Shown here in pieces: positions 36,460 through 48,405 of a stretch of DNA of 64,000 nucleotides; positions within the stretch are counted from its first letter, which is position 1; every line of letters begins with the position of its first letter. The notes beneath the pieces were generated by a model. It did not search any database. It was not told the origin of the DNA and saw only the letters and a program-made list of their open reading frames with translations. The position numbers and the translations under genes are program-made. Source of the stretch: Cunninghamella blakesleeana (lineage: Eukaryota > Mucoromycota > Mucoromycetes > Mucorales > Cunninghamellaceae). The stretch lies in contig JAFCIZ010000002.1 of NCBI GenBank assembly GCA_017871115.1, forward strand, positions 889,501-953,500. The letters are read 5' to 3'.

Positions 36460-39400
36460 TTAATGAATAAAAAGACTATGAATACGATCAAATTCCTTTA
36501 TACTATTAAGTTGTATACAATGTGGTGTAATAGTACTATTGAATGTTTTATGGCAGGGTATCTTGATTTTAGCGAAATGATGACCATTAGTTGCTGTACT
36601 CAAAGTTTGCGGAGTCTATATTAAAAAAGAGAGAATAACGATGAGTTTATTTGTTGTACAACATACATGTCATGCATAGAGCCATATATATATAACTTGT
36701 CCTTTTTTCCTTTTTTTATTCATTTTATTTACCTTAACTAATTCATGATCATCCAACTTTCTATTTGATAATGCTTGTATATTTTTTTGTAATTGTTTTG
36801 TACGTTGCTGAAGAGTAAATAATGCACTTTGTTGTTGTTGATATTGGTAACTAGGTGATGTTTTCATACTTTGCCATTGACCTTTTTGTTTATATGCTGA
36901 TGATGACAATTGTACTACTTTAGGCGCTGCGCTGGCCATTCTTAAATCTTTTAATAATATTTGAGTTTGATTTTTCATTGTTTGAATACGTTCCTTATTT
37001 ACTTTGGTTTCATCTTCGTATTCATCGTCATCGTCATCGTCGTCGTCATCTTCGTCGACTTCTTCATCTTCTTCATCATTATCATCATTTTCCTTTTCCT
37101 TCTTCTTGTTCTTTTTGTTCTTCTTTTCTTCTTTAAGAGGTGATCCAATAACAGGTGGTAATTCGTAAAGTTCCAAATGACGAGAATAATCTTGGCTCTT
37201 TAATTGAGCATTTTCGCTACGTAAATAACGAATAGCTGCTTTTAATGTTTGCATATGAGAATCCATCATTTGATATCCATTTGGTAAATCATCCATTTTA
37301 GTAGGATCGCTAGTAGAAGAACCATTGCCAGATATGGAGTTATTGCTACTGTTTTGTAATAAATTGAAATCTTCATAATTCATTTTTTTCAATAGGGATT
37401 GTCGTTTTTCTTCCTTTTTAGCTACTTCCTTTTTTAATTGATTGTTTTCTTGTTCTAATACATCAAATTCAGCTTGTAAATTATCCATGGCTTCGATGTA
37501 CATTTGCTCTTGGTTGTTAGCTTTTTCTAATGCATCTTCTAATTGGGAAATTTGCTCGGCTTCTTTTTTAGCAAATTCCATTCGTCTTTCTAATAAATCT
37601 ATCTTGACATTGGCTTCTTGTAAAGATTGATCTTTTAATTTGACATCTTTAATCAATTTCACCAGTTCATCATTATGCTGTTGTAATTTTCTTTCTAAAT
37701 CATGATTGACCAGTACTTCGGCTTTCATGTCAGAGGCACGTTGAATCCAAGGTGAGATTTCTGTAGCAATTTTTTCTTTCTTGTGATCATTTTCAATACG
37801 TTGTAATGTAGTGGTTAATTCACTAGTTAAAGATTTTAAGATCTTTAAACTGGCTTCCCATAAACTGCTTTCAGGAATATCCAAGATTTCATCGGCTTTA
37901 TCTTTCACTATTTGTTGAAGTGCACTAAGGCTGATCATTTCACGACTACCACGTTTTCCATCAATATAGGCATTCATTTGATGGCATAATTCATAAGTGA
38001 AGCGACATAATTTGGTACTGATAGCATATAATGTTTTAAATCGATGTAAGTGATCCCCTTTCAAAGTTAAGGCTTCTTCTGATAATTCTTCTAATTGTCT
38101 TAATAATTTCTTGGCTGTGATTTTACTATTTTTAGCTTGTACGATTAATCGCACCAATGGTTCTAAATATTCTACATCTAAGCTCAATCGCCCTTCCATC
38201 ACTTGTATTTCATCTGTGGAGGTGACATTACTAATTAATTGTTGTAAATAAGTAAATTCCACCAACATTCTATCAGAGTTAAAGTCTAAGGCTCTTGTTA
38301 AAGCAAAGAATTGATCAGCATTGTTAGTTTCACCATATTGTCCAATATAAGCATCAATTAAATGCTCTAATTGAGATATAATGCGCTGCAATTCGTGTAA
38401 ACAGTTCGCATCATTGATATCATCTGTTCTAAAGAGTTCTACAATAGTATTTAACCGTCTTTCTGTACCAATTAGTTCATGATAGACTTGGTTCATTTTG
38501 ATAAAGACGTCAGGTTTACAATGCTTAATAAAACTAACAAATCGTTTAGCGAGATCACTTAACCAGCCAGCCTTTTGTCGCATTTCACAGACTGTCACCA
38601 ATTTATCCGTAGCTTCTTCTACTACTTTTTCACTAATAGGATAATGTTGGTCCAAATGCTTGATAATAAGATCAGATTTAAACACCAACCGTTTAAATAA
38701 TAATAAACATGAAATAGGATCATTTTCTGTTTTAAAGAACGTTTCAGGTAAATAAGGTTGAACGTAAGCAAGACGATCATTGGCTTGAGCTGCATCTAAT
38801 TTACGTAATTCAAGATCGATGGATTTGGCTTGAGATTTCATGACAGTAGATTGTAATTGTAAGTTGAGTGACATCATGGCCTGAGATTGGCTACTAAGAC
38901 TGTGTTTTTCTGTTGCTTCACTTTTTTGTTTATCTTTCAAATCATCAAGATCATTTTGAAGATGAGTAACCAATTCTCTAAATTGTTGAATAGTAGCTTC
39001 ATAATCCGCTGATGTTTCTTCTGATGCTTTTAATCGTTCTAATTGCTCACGCAATAACATGTCACGATGTTCTAAAGTAAAATAAAAGATTATTATTATT
39101 ATTATTATTATTTAATAATATTTCTATCTATTCTATTTTTATTTTATAATAATTATATATATATAAATTCTTACCAATTTCAGCTTCTAACTGTTTTTCA
39201 GTTTCAACGTGATTTTCTTCTAATTCGTCAGCCAATTCTTTCAATGCTTCTAAATCATCCACACTTGCACGCAATTCTTCAATTTGTTCCGTTAGATTTA
39301 AATTCTTTTCAGTAAGTTGTTCTACCAAATCTTCAGCACCAAGAGCATCATCCAATTGTTGTTTCAAATCTTCCAATTGATATTCAGTAATATGTAGTTT

Positions 39401-41476
39401 TTCTTTATAACGATCTGCTTGAGATTTTACATCTGATAAATCAAATAAGTCCTTTTCCAAATCCTTAATTCGATCACATAATTCTATTTCTCTTTCAGCT
39501 GTAGCATCACGTAATCGTATCAAGGCTTCTTTTAATCTTTCATTATGTCTTTCTAATTGTACTATTTCCAAAGGTGCATTATGATATTCACCACCATTGT
39601 TGTTACCACTAAAGTTATTTAATCCAGACGATTCATTCATCATATCTGCTTGCTTTTTAAGAATATCAAGGTCCACACTAACTTCTTCTAATTTATCTCT
39701 AAGAATAGTAACTTCTTCTTGTAAAGTTTCTGCTCGCTCTTCAGCCATTTCTTTATCCAAAGTCATCATTTCCAAAGATTCCAGAGCATCATTTAATTTA
39801 CTATCTGATATATCTTTATCAGCCAACGCTTCTTTAAGATCTCTTTTAGCTTCCCGTACATCTTTTTGTAAATCCGCAATTTTATCTAAATGAATTAATT
39901 GAATAGATGAATGAATATTTAACGATAGCAATAACAATAATAATAATAATTATAATAATAATAGAAAAATAAATATATTAGTATATGTATTATTATGGCG
40001 ATAATATTTTTGTTTTTTTACGAAAAAATAAAAGTCAACAACTTTTTATTAATTAATTTTACCTTGTAATTTATTACGTAAAGTAAGAAATTGTTCAGCT
40101 TCTTCTTTGATTTTTTCATGTTCACGAAATCGTTCGCGATCTTCTTGTCTTTTTCCTTCTAAAATTTTTAGCTTAAAACGTAATTCTTCATAATCTTTAA
40201 GAGGAACCATTTGTTCAGATTTACTAACAGGTTTAGTAGCAGCCAAAGCACCATAGACTTGCTGTTGCTGTTGCTGTTGTTGTACCATAGGTATGTTGTT
40301 ATTGTTATTATTATGCTGTTGCTGATGATGAGGGGAAGAATGATAATGGTCTGTATCATTTTCATTATCAGTCATTAGTTGTTCAGATTCTGTTGTTGAA
40401 CCATTTTCATCATCTTCATCTTGCTCAATAGTTGGCGTTGATGTAGAGATGGTTGTATTAGTTGGTGTACTAGTAAGGTGGTCTATATCATCATCGCCAT
40501 CATCTTCTATTTCTTGTTCATTACCATCATATGCTTCTTCTTCTTCTTCTTCTTCTTCTTCTTCTTCTTCTTCTTCACTATCATCTTCATTGTGATTATT
40601 ATTTATGTTATTATTTTGTAATTGTTGTAATTGAAGCATTTTTAGAGCTTGTAATTGTTTTTCTTTTGCTGATAATACAGTAGGGGATGCAGTAATTGTA
40701 TTCGATGGAGATGATGATTTTTTAACATTATTGTTATTTTCAAATTGATTAGTAGCCGATCTTTGACGAACCATTTGAGTGGTATTAATAGTAGTGGGTA
40801 GTTGTTGTTTGACAGATAAACTTTTTCTTCTTTGTGAAGCTGTTAAGGTAATACTAGAACGAGGTGTATCATTATTCATAAGAGAAGTGGGTCTTCTTTT
40901 TGTTGTTGTAGTTGTAGTCGATGTTGGAGAAGTAGTAGTAGAAGTAGTAGGGGGGGTAGTTGATTTAGGCGGTACCATTGATTTTCTTCTAATAGGTGGG
41001 GTAGTGGGTGCCTTAGAAGGACGTCTTTGATCAATAGTAGATGATCTTTTATCTTCAACCATACTTTTTCTTCTATTATTATTTATATTAGGACTAGATG
41101 AAGGTTGTCTTGATAAAGCTTGACCATTATTATTGTCTAATAATTTCACTTGAGTAGGGCGAACAAATACACCATGTTGAGCTTTACATTCAAAATAACG
41201 TTTTCCTTGAACTACCCCAGCATTCTTTCCTTTAGGTTCATCCAATTCTATACCAATCCATCGTCCTGTTTGAAAACTAGTTGAACCAACAAAACGTACT
41301 GTACCTGTATTTTCACCATGAACTAAAACTCGTGCTCCAACTTTAAAATCATAATCCGCATTTGAAGGGGGTGTTGGTGCCATTTTTCCCATCATGGTAG
41401 GTGCTGTATTAATTAGTTTATTTTCATTTCCAATATTATAAATTGATTGCCTTCGATGTCTATCTAGAGTAGACAT
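36460..41476 (-). CDS. dynactin large subunit p150Glued (Nip100/Ro-3)
   Basis: Four main exons (about 40063-41476, about 39170-39888, about 36731-39073, 36460-36615) give about 1,500 aa. Near residues 35-95 is a CAP-Gly domain: VGARVLVHGENTGTVRFVG, then TGRWIGIELDEP and GVFVRPTQV. The usual GKNDG microtubule-contact motif reads GKNAG here. A Ser/Thr/Pro/basic region, an acidic run and poly-Gln follow, then long coiled coils (exon 2 and the start of exon 3). The dynactin p150 domain (residues encoded around 37700-38800) comes next, followed by an Asp/Glu tract (about 37010-37080). The protein binds microtubules and dynein intermediate chain and recruits dynein to plus ends and cargo. The last exon encodes a non-repetitive tail ending HSLFIH. 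It is divergent from RNase H2B. Confidence 0.93.
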
Positions 41477-41946
41477 CGAATTTAGATAATTATATTATTG
41501 AAAGTAAAGTTAAAAAAAAAAAAGAAAAAAAAAAAAAAAAAAAAAAAAAAAGAAAGAAAAAAGAGTGTAGAAAAAATAAAAAAAAATAGAGGGGAAGAAA
41601 AAAAAATAAGAAAAAGAGTTTGAAAAATAAAAATGATGATTTATCTTTTAAATTTTTTTGAGCCGGCGGAGTTTCTTTTAATCTTTTTTGCAGCATGTGC
41701 TTTTTTTTAATAAAATAGAATAAAAAATACTTGTATTACTTTTCATATATATATATATATGTATATATGTATATATATATATATAAATTGATAAAGATAA
41801 AAAAAAAAGATAAAATAGTATAACCCACTAACCCTTTAATCATTTTGGTTTGAAGACTTCAAAAAAAGGTAGCGGGGATTTAAAAAAGTTTAAAACACCA
41901 AATATTTTTTTTTCATTTCCTTTTTGTTTCTTCGTTTTTAAAAATA
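41477..41946. promoter_or_regulatory. divergent promoter of p150Glued and RNase H2B
   Basis: A 470-base gap separates two start codons pointing away from each other. On the p150 side is a pure A/G run (41510-41620), and a GC-richer patch (41658-41700) lies mid-way. A TA tract at 41745-41785 follows. No defined site is recognised. Confidence 0.45.
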
Positions 41947-43315
41947 ATGTCAAATATTAAACACTTGGTTGCTTTTACAAATATAAAAGATGAATGTAAT
42001 AAAATAAACTAATATACATTCACATAAATAAAAATTTATATTTATTATCACTATTGACTATAATATTTTTAGGTATACAATCTTTATTACCTATTTCACT
42101 TCCTTGTGCTAGATCTGGTAGAATAAAAAAAATTACTGTATAAAAAGGGGAAAAATAAAAAGTATATATATTTATTAAATAGATCAATTATTATAATAGG
42201 AAAACTATCAACATTTTTATATCATGAGTCAACTTTGCAATTATATGAACTATCTAAAGTAGCTCAAGGAAGAAAATCTTGTTGGTTAGTGAAGGATACA
42301 ATTTTTATTGGTAAAAAAAGAAAAAAAATGGTGAATAAATATTAAAATGAAAGTACTTTTGGGAACTAACTAATCAATTTTTTTTTTTTTTGGTTAATTT
42401 TGTATATATACATATATATAGATGGCGCTATTCATTTTATCAATCGGATGGATCCATTATTTATTGCTTTATTCATATTAAAACAACAAAATGTAAAGGA
42501 AAATAATTATAGTAATGAAAATAATAGCAATATAAAGGGTTATATGCATATATGTATATTAACGAATTTCCTTTTTCCTTTTTTTTTTTATTAGATGAAA
42601 CAAGAACAATTTCGTACAGTGGATGACATATTTGCAGAAACTGATTTTCATCGCATAATCAATGATACTTTTTGTAAACAATTACTTCATCTATGTGACA
42701 CACAAGGTAAATAACTTTTGATCAAAACAAATACAATAAATAAATAAATAAATAAACGATGAACATGTAAATATCTTATATTTTGCATATTTATATTCTT
42801 TTTCATATATATGCGTAATTAGAAATTGCCCAAGATATGTTTGTTTATCGATTTAATCAAGAAAAATCCTTACAATGGTTAAAACAAAAGGTAATAAATA
42901 TTATAATAATGACTATTGTTTAAGAAAATAAAAACAATTTATTATTTTTGTATACTATTGCTAATAAAAACAAAAATGATAATATATAACACTATTTTTT
43001 TAGATTGATACGTTTTTATCACACTTAGAAAATATACCAGTTTTTAATTCAGAAGTAGATAATATTAAAGAAGAAGATAAAAAGAGAGGTAAAGATATAA
43101 ATCTAAATATAAAAAATCTAAAAAATAAAAATAGTACAGTATAGCAACATACTGATTTATATATATTTATATTTAGAATATTACCTTCGTGAATGTATTT
43201 ATATTTTTGCAAAATATTTATCAAATGACTGGCTTGATTTATTATTTGAAAATTATGGGTAAATTGTAATAGAAAAAGAATATATGTACGAGGATATGTT
43301 ATTCATCTTTTGTAT

Positions 43316-43346
<31 letters not shown>

Positions 43347-43585
43347 TATTTAAAAAAAATAGAATTGCTCGGGAAGAACAGTTGGATGAAAATATAGCGG
43401 CGATCGGCAATCAACCTTCTGTAGATGATTATTTCAAATTGGTGGGTAAAAACAGAGTTGATGATGACATTACCGAATCTGCAACAAAAAAAGCAAAACC
43501 ATCTGTACCACGTAGTTTGGCCAAAGTAAATACAAAAGGAATAAAACCATTAACTAGTTTTTTCAAAGCTAAAAATACAAATTGA
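41947..43585 (+). CDS. ribonuclease H2 subunit B
   Basis: Multiple short exons from the ATG at 41947 encode about 270 aa. Recognisable stretches are the N-terminal barrel (LPISLPCARSGKLSTFLYH, GRKSCWLVKDTIFIDGAIHF), the conserved RMDPLFIALFIL helix, the helical C-terminal region (LREYIYIFAKYLSNDWLDLL-like, with one residue uncertain at a splice) and a terminal PCNA-interacting-like motif GIKPLTSFFKAK. The fit to RNASEH2B (MDPLF core, IxxFF PIP box) is clear. The subunit is a non-catalytic part of the trimeric enzyme that removes ribonucleotides and RNA:DNA hybrids, and the PIP box tethers it to PCNA. The first exon is short (MSNIKHLVAFTNIKDE) and splices at GAAT|GTAATA. Exon boundaries were fixed by eye. 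Confidence 0.82.
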
Positions 43586-43800
43586 TCAACATTGGATTGT
43601 ATACATATAATCATTATTAGATTCTGTATTAAAAAACAATATTTGCATTATATATAATAAATATACTATTATTTATTACTGTTATTGTTTTATAAATCCA
43701 CTAAAAAAAATAAAATAGAAATAAAACAAAAATATTTAAATGCAATATAATATAAAATGTTTTTTATTTTCTATTTATTAAATAAATTAACAATTTCATT

Positions 43801-45159
43801 CTATTCATAATTTAAATGATTTCCATTTCTATCCATAGAAGGTTTACATAAGTATTCATCACAATCATAATCATCTCTACTAATTTTATCTTTTAGAAAA
43901 GGTATAAAGCGTTCTATATCCACCCGCCGACTTACTTGTTTTCTATATTGACCATAAACCGAATAATCCACCGAAGGATTTTCTTTTACCATCACATCTA
44001 AAGCATCACCATAAGATATATTTGGATCTAATGATTTGACCAAATTTAAATCATATTCTTGACAATGAGGACCTTCACAACCAAAAGAATAAAGTCGAAC
44101 CCCAACAGAGGTCATGGGCCAATAAAACCAACTTTCAGCATACCATCTTGATTCTATCGAAATGACTGTCGCATTTGGTTTTTCCATAAACAATCCCGCT
44201 CCAAGACCATTCCCAAAAGGTGCAATAAATATATCTATATCTTGTACTAAATGGGCTGTACTTCTTGTATCACATCCACCATCAAAACTAATTAAATGGA
44301 TTGATACTTCTGGGATATGATCTATAATGGCTTGAACAAGTTCGTGGATATTCGTAATATGTCTTGATTTTTCTCTATTTAAAATGGCAATCTTTGTTTT
44401 ATTACCAGATCCATGTTGTACGACAGAATGTAAGCAAGCATTGTTTTCATAATCCAATGGTATGGCCATAACATCTTGACGAAAGGAAAGATAATCATCA
44501 TGTGGAATATTATTTTCACAATACCATAAAGAACACCGATTCCCTGTACCAACAACAGCTTTTGAAAAACACATAGGTAAGTGCGTCGGTAACATTTGTT
44601 TTTCTGTTCTGACATCTTCTTCTTCTAATACAATATCCTTTTGGTGTGGCCATAAATTCATATCTAAAGTAGTATGTTCATTCCAATAAGTGGTTGATCT
44701 TAATGTCCAGTTGGGTGGTTTACCATTATTATATTCTTTTACTGTGCTATAAAAAGGTATTAAACCATTAAATAAATAATGTGAAAAATGGAAAGGAGAG
44801 TAGAGACCATACACAAAGAGAGTGTCATCAATAAATTTAACTCGTCATTTACTAAGTGCTTTAGGAGTTAACTATCTATCTTCATCAGATCCAGTATTGA
44901 TCATATTTATAGTAGGTGGAGTTTTATCCGTAATAATAAAGGGCCCATTGTTTTTATCTATACAAAAATTAGTGAATTCGCAAATTTGACTTCTATCTGA
45001 AGGTCCTTGACAGTGCCAAGTCGATTCTTGGATAGGATCCGTTGAATAAATATATATACAGTATATTAAATAGAGTATTATAAAAAAAAAAAAAAGTTTT
45101 TGTTTTTTTCTTAATACATCATATATTTTATTGGTAATAGCATTAGCTTGTTTATACAT
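43801..45159 (-). pseudogene. GT61 (EOGT-like) glycosyltransferase with two in-frame stops
   Basis: The N-terminal part (about 95 aa) has a cytosolic start, a membrane anchor (LFFFFIILYLIYCIYIY) and the luminal cysteine segment CEFTNFC. The rest (337 aa) has the GT61 pattern: FIDDTLFVYGLYSPFHFSHY, KIAILNREKSRHI and IAPFGNGLGAGLFM. These enzymes transfer GlcNAc or other sugars in the secretory pathway. The two parts are in the same frame but are separated by TAG at 44872-44874 and TGA at 44845-44847. The family alignment seems to continue straight through the stops, and no GT-AG intron removes both without losing conserved residues. The usual HGxGL catalytic-loop His is Phe here (FGNGL). I therefore read it as a recent pseudogene; sequence error or an odd intron remain possible. 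Confidence 0.65.
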
Positions 45160-46160
45160 ATTTTAAAATATAAATAAATAGATAAGTATAAATATATATA
45201 TATATATATTTATTATATATGAATAGTTGTATGAATTAAATAAATAGAAAATAGAAATGAATAAACAATATTAAAATTTAAATAGGTGAGTTTGAAAATT
45301 AAATCAATGATTGAAAAAGAAATGATTTGCACACAGAATATTTTAGTCCATTCCAAATAATCCATTTAAATAGTTCCTTCTTTTAGAAAATATTATGATT
45401 TTATCTAATAAAACATTAGATTAGAGTGCTTATCAATGAAAGCGGATAGATTATTACAGAAAATTATTATTAAATAAATTAGTAAAAACTATTTTTGAAA
45501 ATATATACGCTCATACGTAGGGTAGAAAATGTAAAAGATTGATTATAAAACAATAGACATTGATACTTTAACCTTTATCTTGTCAGCAAATGTATAGAAA
45601 AACTGAAAAAAAAGCTAATTTTTAAACTCCTATTTTCTAAAAAATTAAAACTTTATATTTGGATCAATAACTTTATCTTCCTTTTTTTTTTTTTTCTCTC
45701 TATCATTCTTATATACTAGTATACATTATTATTATTATTATTAATATTTGGTTAAATTACCTCATTTTCCAACGTTAATATATTATTAATCTTTTTAGAT
45801 ATCTAACCCCAAACATTCACACCATGAAAGGATACAAACCAGCCACTAGTATCTACAAAAAAGGTGCTCTTACAACAATTATAATCACAAAAGACTCACA
45901 ACTACAACACTAATACAATTTATTTATTTTTTACATCATAAAAAGAATACATTTAAAAAATTTATCCTAACGTACGTTTAGAGATTAATAGCCACATTCC
46001 CACCACATGTTCAGATACGTATAAAATCTTCACCATCATTCCTAGCAGTTATAAAAAACTTAAGAGCCAATACACTAATAATTCAAAAAAATTGAGAATA
46101 CAATGTTCAACCTACTATTTAGTTTATTTTGAATATGGTTGATAGTAATAAATTATCTAA
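45160..46160. other. intergenic, start of accessory region
   Basis: The gap has no intact gene. A short open stretch near 45824-45913 is stop-bounded and resembles nothing I know. It may be part of the transposon relic that follows. Confidence 0.4.
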
Positions 46161-46745
46161 TTCGCAACTTACTATGAAGACTGCTTGACTATTAGCTATG
46201 ATGGGTTTCCTTCACTTTTCTACATAACACGTATTGACGTAGACAAGTACGACATAGATGACAAGAATACATTAACCCTAACGGTGGTAGAACTTATAGA
46301 AACACGTTTTGATATTAGAATCACTCTATATGTTACAATAAATCCTCACGATAATAGCTTACTTTGCTCGATTGCTGCTAATAAACTCTACACGGTAAAA
46401 TTTGCTACAGCCCCGTGCTTAGTTGATGTTCCATCTTCAGCTAGAGTACAGGCTACCACCCTTTTTAGATCGCAAAAAATATTTGGCCAAATCATTGGTA
46501 CCCGGTGTGTTTCCAAATATATTAAACAATTAATAACAAGAATTAGTCGTCAAAAGGATGCACTTATTCCAAATGCTAGGGCTCTCGGTTCCACTATTAC
46601 AGCAGTTTCCGGTATATCAGTAGACGATATTATGGTACATGGTAATTGGCCTTCTAAAGTAGTTTTTGATTCCTTTTATGGACTATCTCCACAAGCTTCA
46701 TCTAATATAACTAAAGCTATTCTAGATCAACAAATTAAATTATAA
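46161..46745 (+). pseudogene. tyrosine-recombinase-like transposon remnant
   Basis: An open stretch of about 194 codons has no ATG at its 5' end: the frame is open from 46161 after a stop, and the only early start-like codon is TTG at 46185. The C-terminal half reads ISRQKDALIPNARALGST, then SGISVDDIMVHGNW and FDSFYGLS. The order Arg, then His-Gly-x-Trp, then a final Tyr within an F-D-x-x-Y context matches the C-terminus of the Crypton/DIRS-type tyrosine recombinases common in zygomycete genomes. The N-terminal catalytic Arg box is not evident, so this is a 5'-truncated copy. Codon composition is less AT-skewed than in neighbours. The inverted-repeat element starts 15 bases after its stop. 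Confidence 0.55.
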
Positions 46746-46759
46746 AGTTCGAGATGTAA

Positions 46760-47174
46760 TTTGATGTAAAACCTGAGTTTTACGAAGATTTATCATATTA
46801 CATGAGGAATAAGTGACCTAAGTTGTTCCCACTCTCCACTACCCTCAGTTAGTTAATTTATACATTAAATTATTATTCTATAACCTTACTCTTATATACT
46901 ACATATACCTACTCTTATTCTTAGTATTGATTTTAGACTATTTATTTAAACATTATTATTCGATAAATACCATTAACATATACGCGTTCAGTTTCTTACT
47001 CAAAGAAGATGAAAAGAAGAAAAAGAAAAAGAAAAAATTTTAAAATTATACAAATATATAAATTTATTTTTAGTACAATGTTCGAATAAAGTTAAAAAGA
47101 ATGATGACAACTTAGATTACTTAGTTCTCATATAGTATGATAATTCTTCGTAAAACTCGGATTTTACATCAAAA
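46760..47174. mobile_element. MITE-like element with long terminal inverted repeats
   Basis: The left end (46760-46806) and the reverse complement of the right end (47126-47174) match along about 48 bases with a few mismatches. Both contain TTGATGTAAAA, a GAGTTTTACGAAGA block, TTATCATA and ATGAG. Each end is also a small hairpin of its own (GTAAAAC...GTTTTAC on the left). The interior has no open frame. This is the layout of a short non-autonomous DNA element. Confidence 0.65.
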
Positions 47175-47772
47175 TATCATTGGATGTTTTGAAAACAAGA
47201 AATAACAGAGATAATTAAATATTTATTTAGTACTATACTTTAACCAAACTTCAATATCTATCATTATTTTGATACGAAAATATATGGGATATAACTTTTT
47301 TTTTTCAAGTAGTAATACAGTTTAGTAGTTTGTCGATATATAGATATACAGTATAAAGTATTTATAAGTAGAAGAGAAAAAAGAGTATTATATATGTATT
47401 ATTATAAATTACGATGTTTTTTTTTTATCATATATTTATTACTAATTAATTTCAACAATTAAAATAACAATATAGACATAAAACTTTCTAGCAACAGCCA
47501 AAATATCATATTCATTCTTCCTTTTTACAAACAAACAAATATTTAAAAAGATTTTGTAGTAACTAGATCAATTATATATAATATTAAATAAAATTGATGG
47601 AAAAAGATGATTTTATTGAAAATATAATAAAGTAAGATCTAGATATCAAATAAGAGTATTTATTTATTTATTTTTCAAATGTTCTGCAATAAAAAACTGT
47701 AGTATATAAAAAGCACAATCGTTTGTTTTTAAATTTATATATCCATATATAAATATAGAGAAAGAAAAAAGG
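47175..47772. other. intergenic before the secreted-protein array
   Basis: AT-rich sequence. The 3' part from about 47586 begins the segment shared with the second array unit, including the 3' flank with ATGTTCTGCAATAAAAAAC that recurs downstream of all four array genes. Confidence 0.5.
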
Positions 47773-48405
47773 CTAATAGTTGCATTCATCCCCGAGCTGA
47801 CCGTTAGAACGTTTCAATATGTTAGCTTCTTTACAATAAAAATTAGCTCTATCTTTCATTTGTTGTTCTGTAACAGCTTCATTAACATAATTTTCGGTAG
47901 GACCAATAGTTATAAAATATTCAGGAGGATTAATCACGACATATTGACCATCACCAACCAAATGTTCGTATGGTTCACCAACTTTATTATGATATACTTT
48001 TACAAACCAATTATTAGCATCAGCAAGATCTTCTAAATTTTCAAGTACCTTTTTTGCACTCATTTCGGAATTATCACCTTTATTTATTTCAAATTCAATC
48101 ATTTTTTGATCAACTTTTTGTTCCTCAGTTAAGTAATCACGAGGAGGAAAAACGAATTGATACCAAACATTTGGTTCTCCAAGAGTTTTATCAGCAGTAT
48201 ACCGTATAAGCTTATTATCGTTCCATTCTGATGTATGTTTATCAATAAGTTTATATGTCCATGTGTCGGAAACTGATTCGAACCATTGATAAAGTTCATA
48301 AGCCGTGCTTAAGGCACTTACTGGACTGAAGGAGCACTCTACTTTGTTAATAAAAAGCGTGACAAAAAGAGATGCCAATAAAAATTTAAAACCAATGAAC
48401 TTCAT
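47773..48405 (-). CDS. secreted protein of a four-copy array, copy 1 (unrecognised family)
   Basis: An intronless gene of 210 aa. The N-terminal about 25 residues are a signal peptide (KFLLASLFVTLFINKVEC). The mature part is mixed alpha/beta-looking, with YTADKTLGEPNV, EINKGDN, SAKKVLENLEDLA, YEHLVGDGQYVVINPPEYF and a C-terminal pair of cysteines (FYC and DEC). I recognise no domain. Copies 1 and 2 share nearly identical flanks but differ at about 40 of 210 residues. A TATATATA box at 48510-48517 lies about 105 bases before the ATG. Effector, wall or nutrient-binding roles are all possible; function cannot be read from sequence. Confidence 0.85.
   Translation of the reverse strand: MKFIGFKFLLASLFVTLFINKVECSFSPVSALSTAYELYQWFESVSDTWTYKLIDKHTSEWNDNKLIRYTADKTLGEPNVWYQFVFPPRDYLTEEQKVDQKMIEFEINKGDNSEMSAKKVLENLEDLADANNWFVKVYHNKVGEPYEHLVGDGQYVVINPPEYFITIGPTENYVNEAVTEQQMKDRANFYCKEANILKRSNGQLGDECNY

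Noticed and set aside
44842..44977. An intron removing both stops in the GT61 gene (donor GTGAATTC, acceptor GACGAG)
   Set aside because: It would keep the frame but delete the conserved CEFTNFC segment, and the donor is unlike others in the window.
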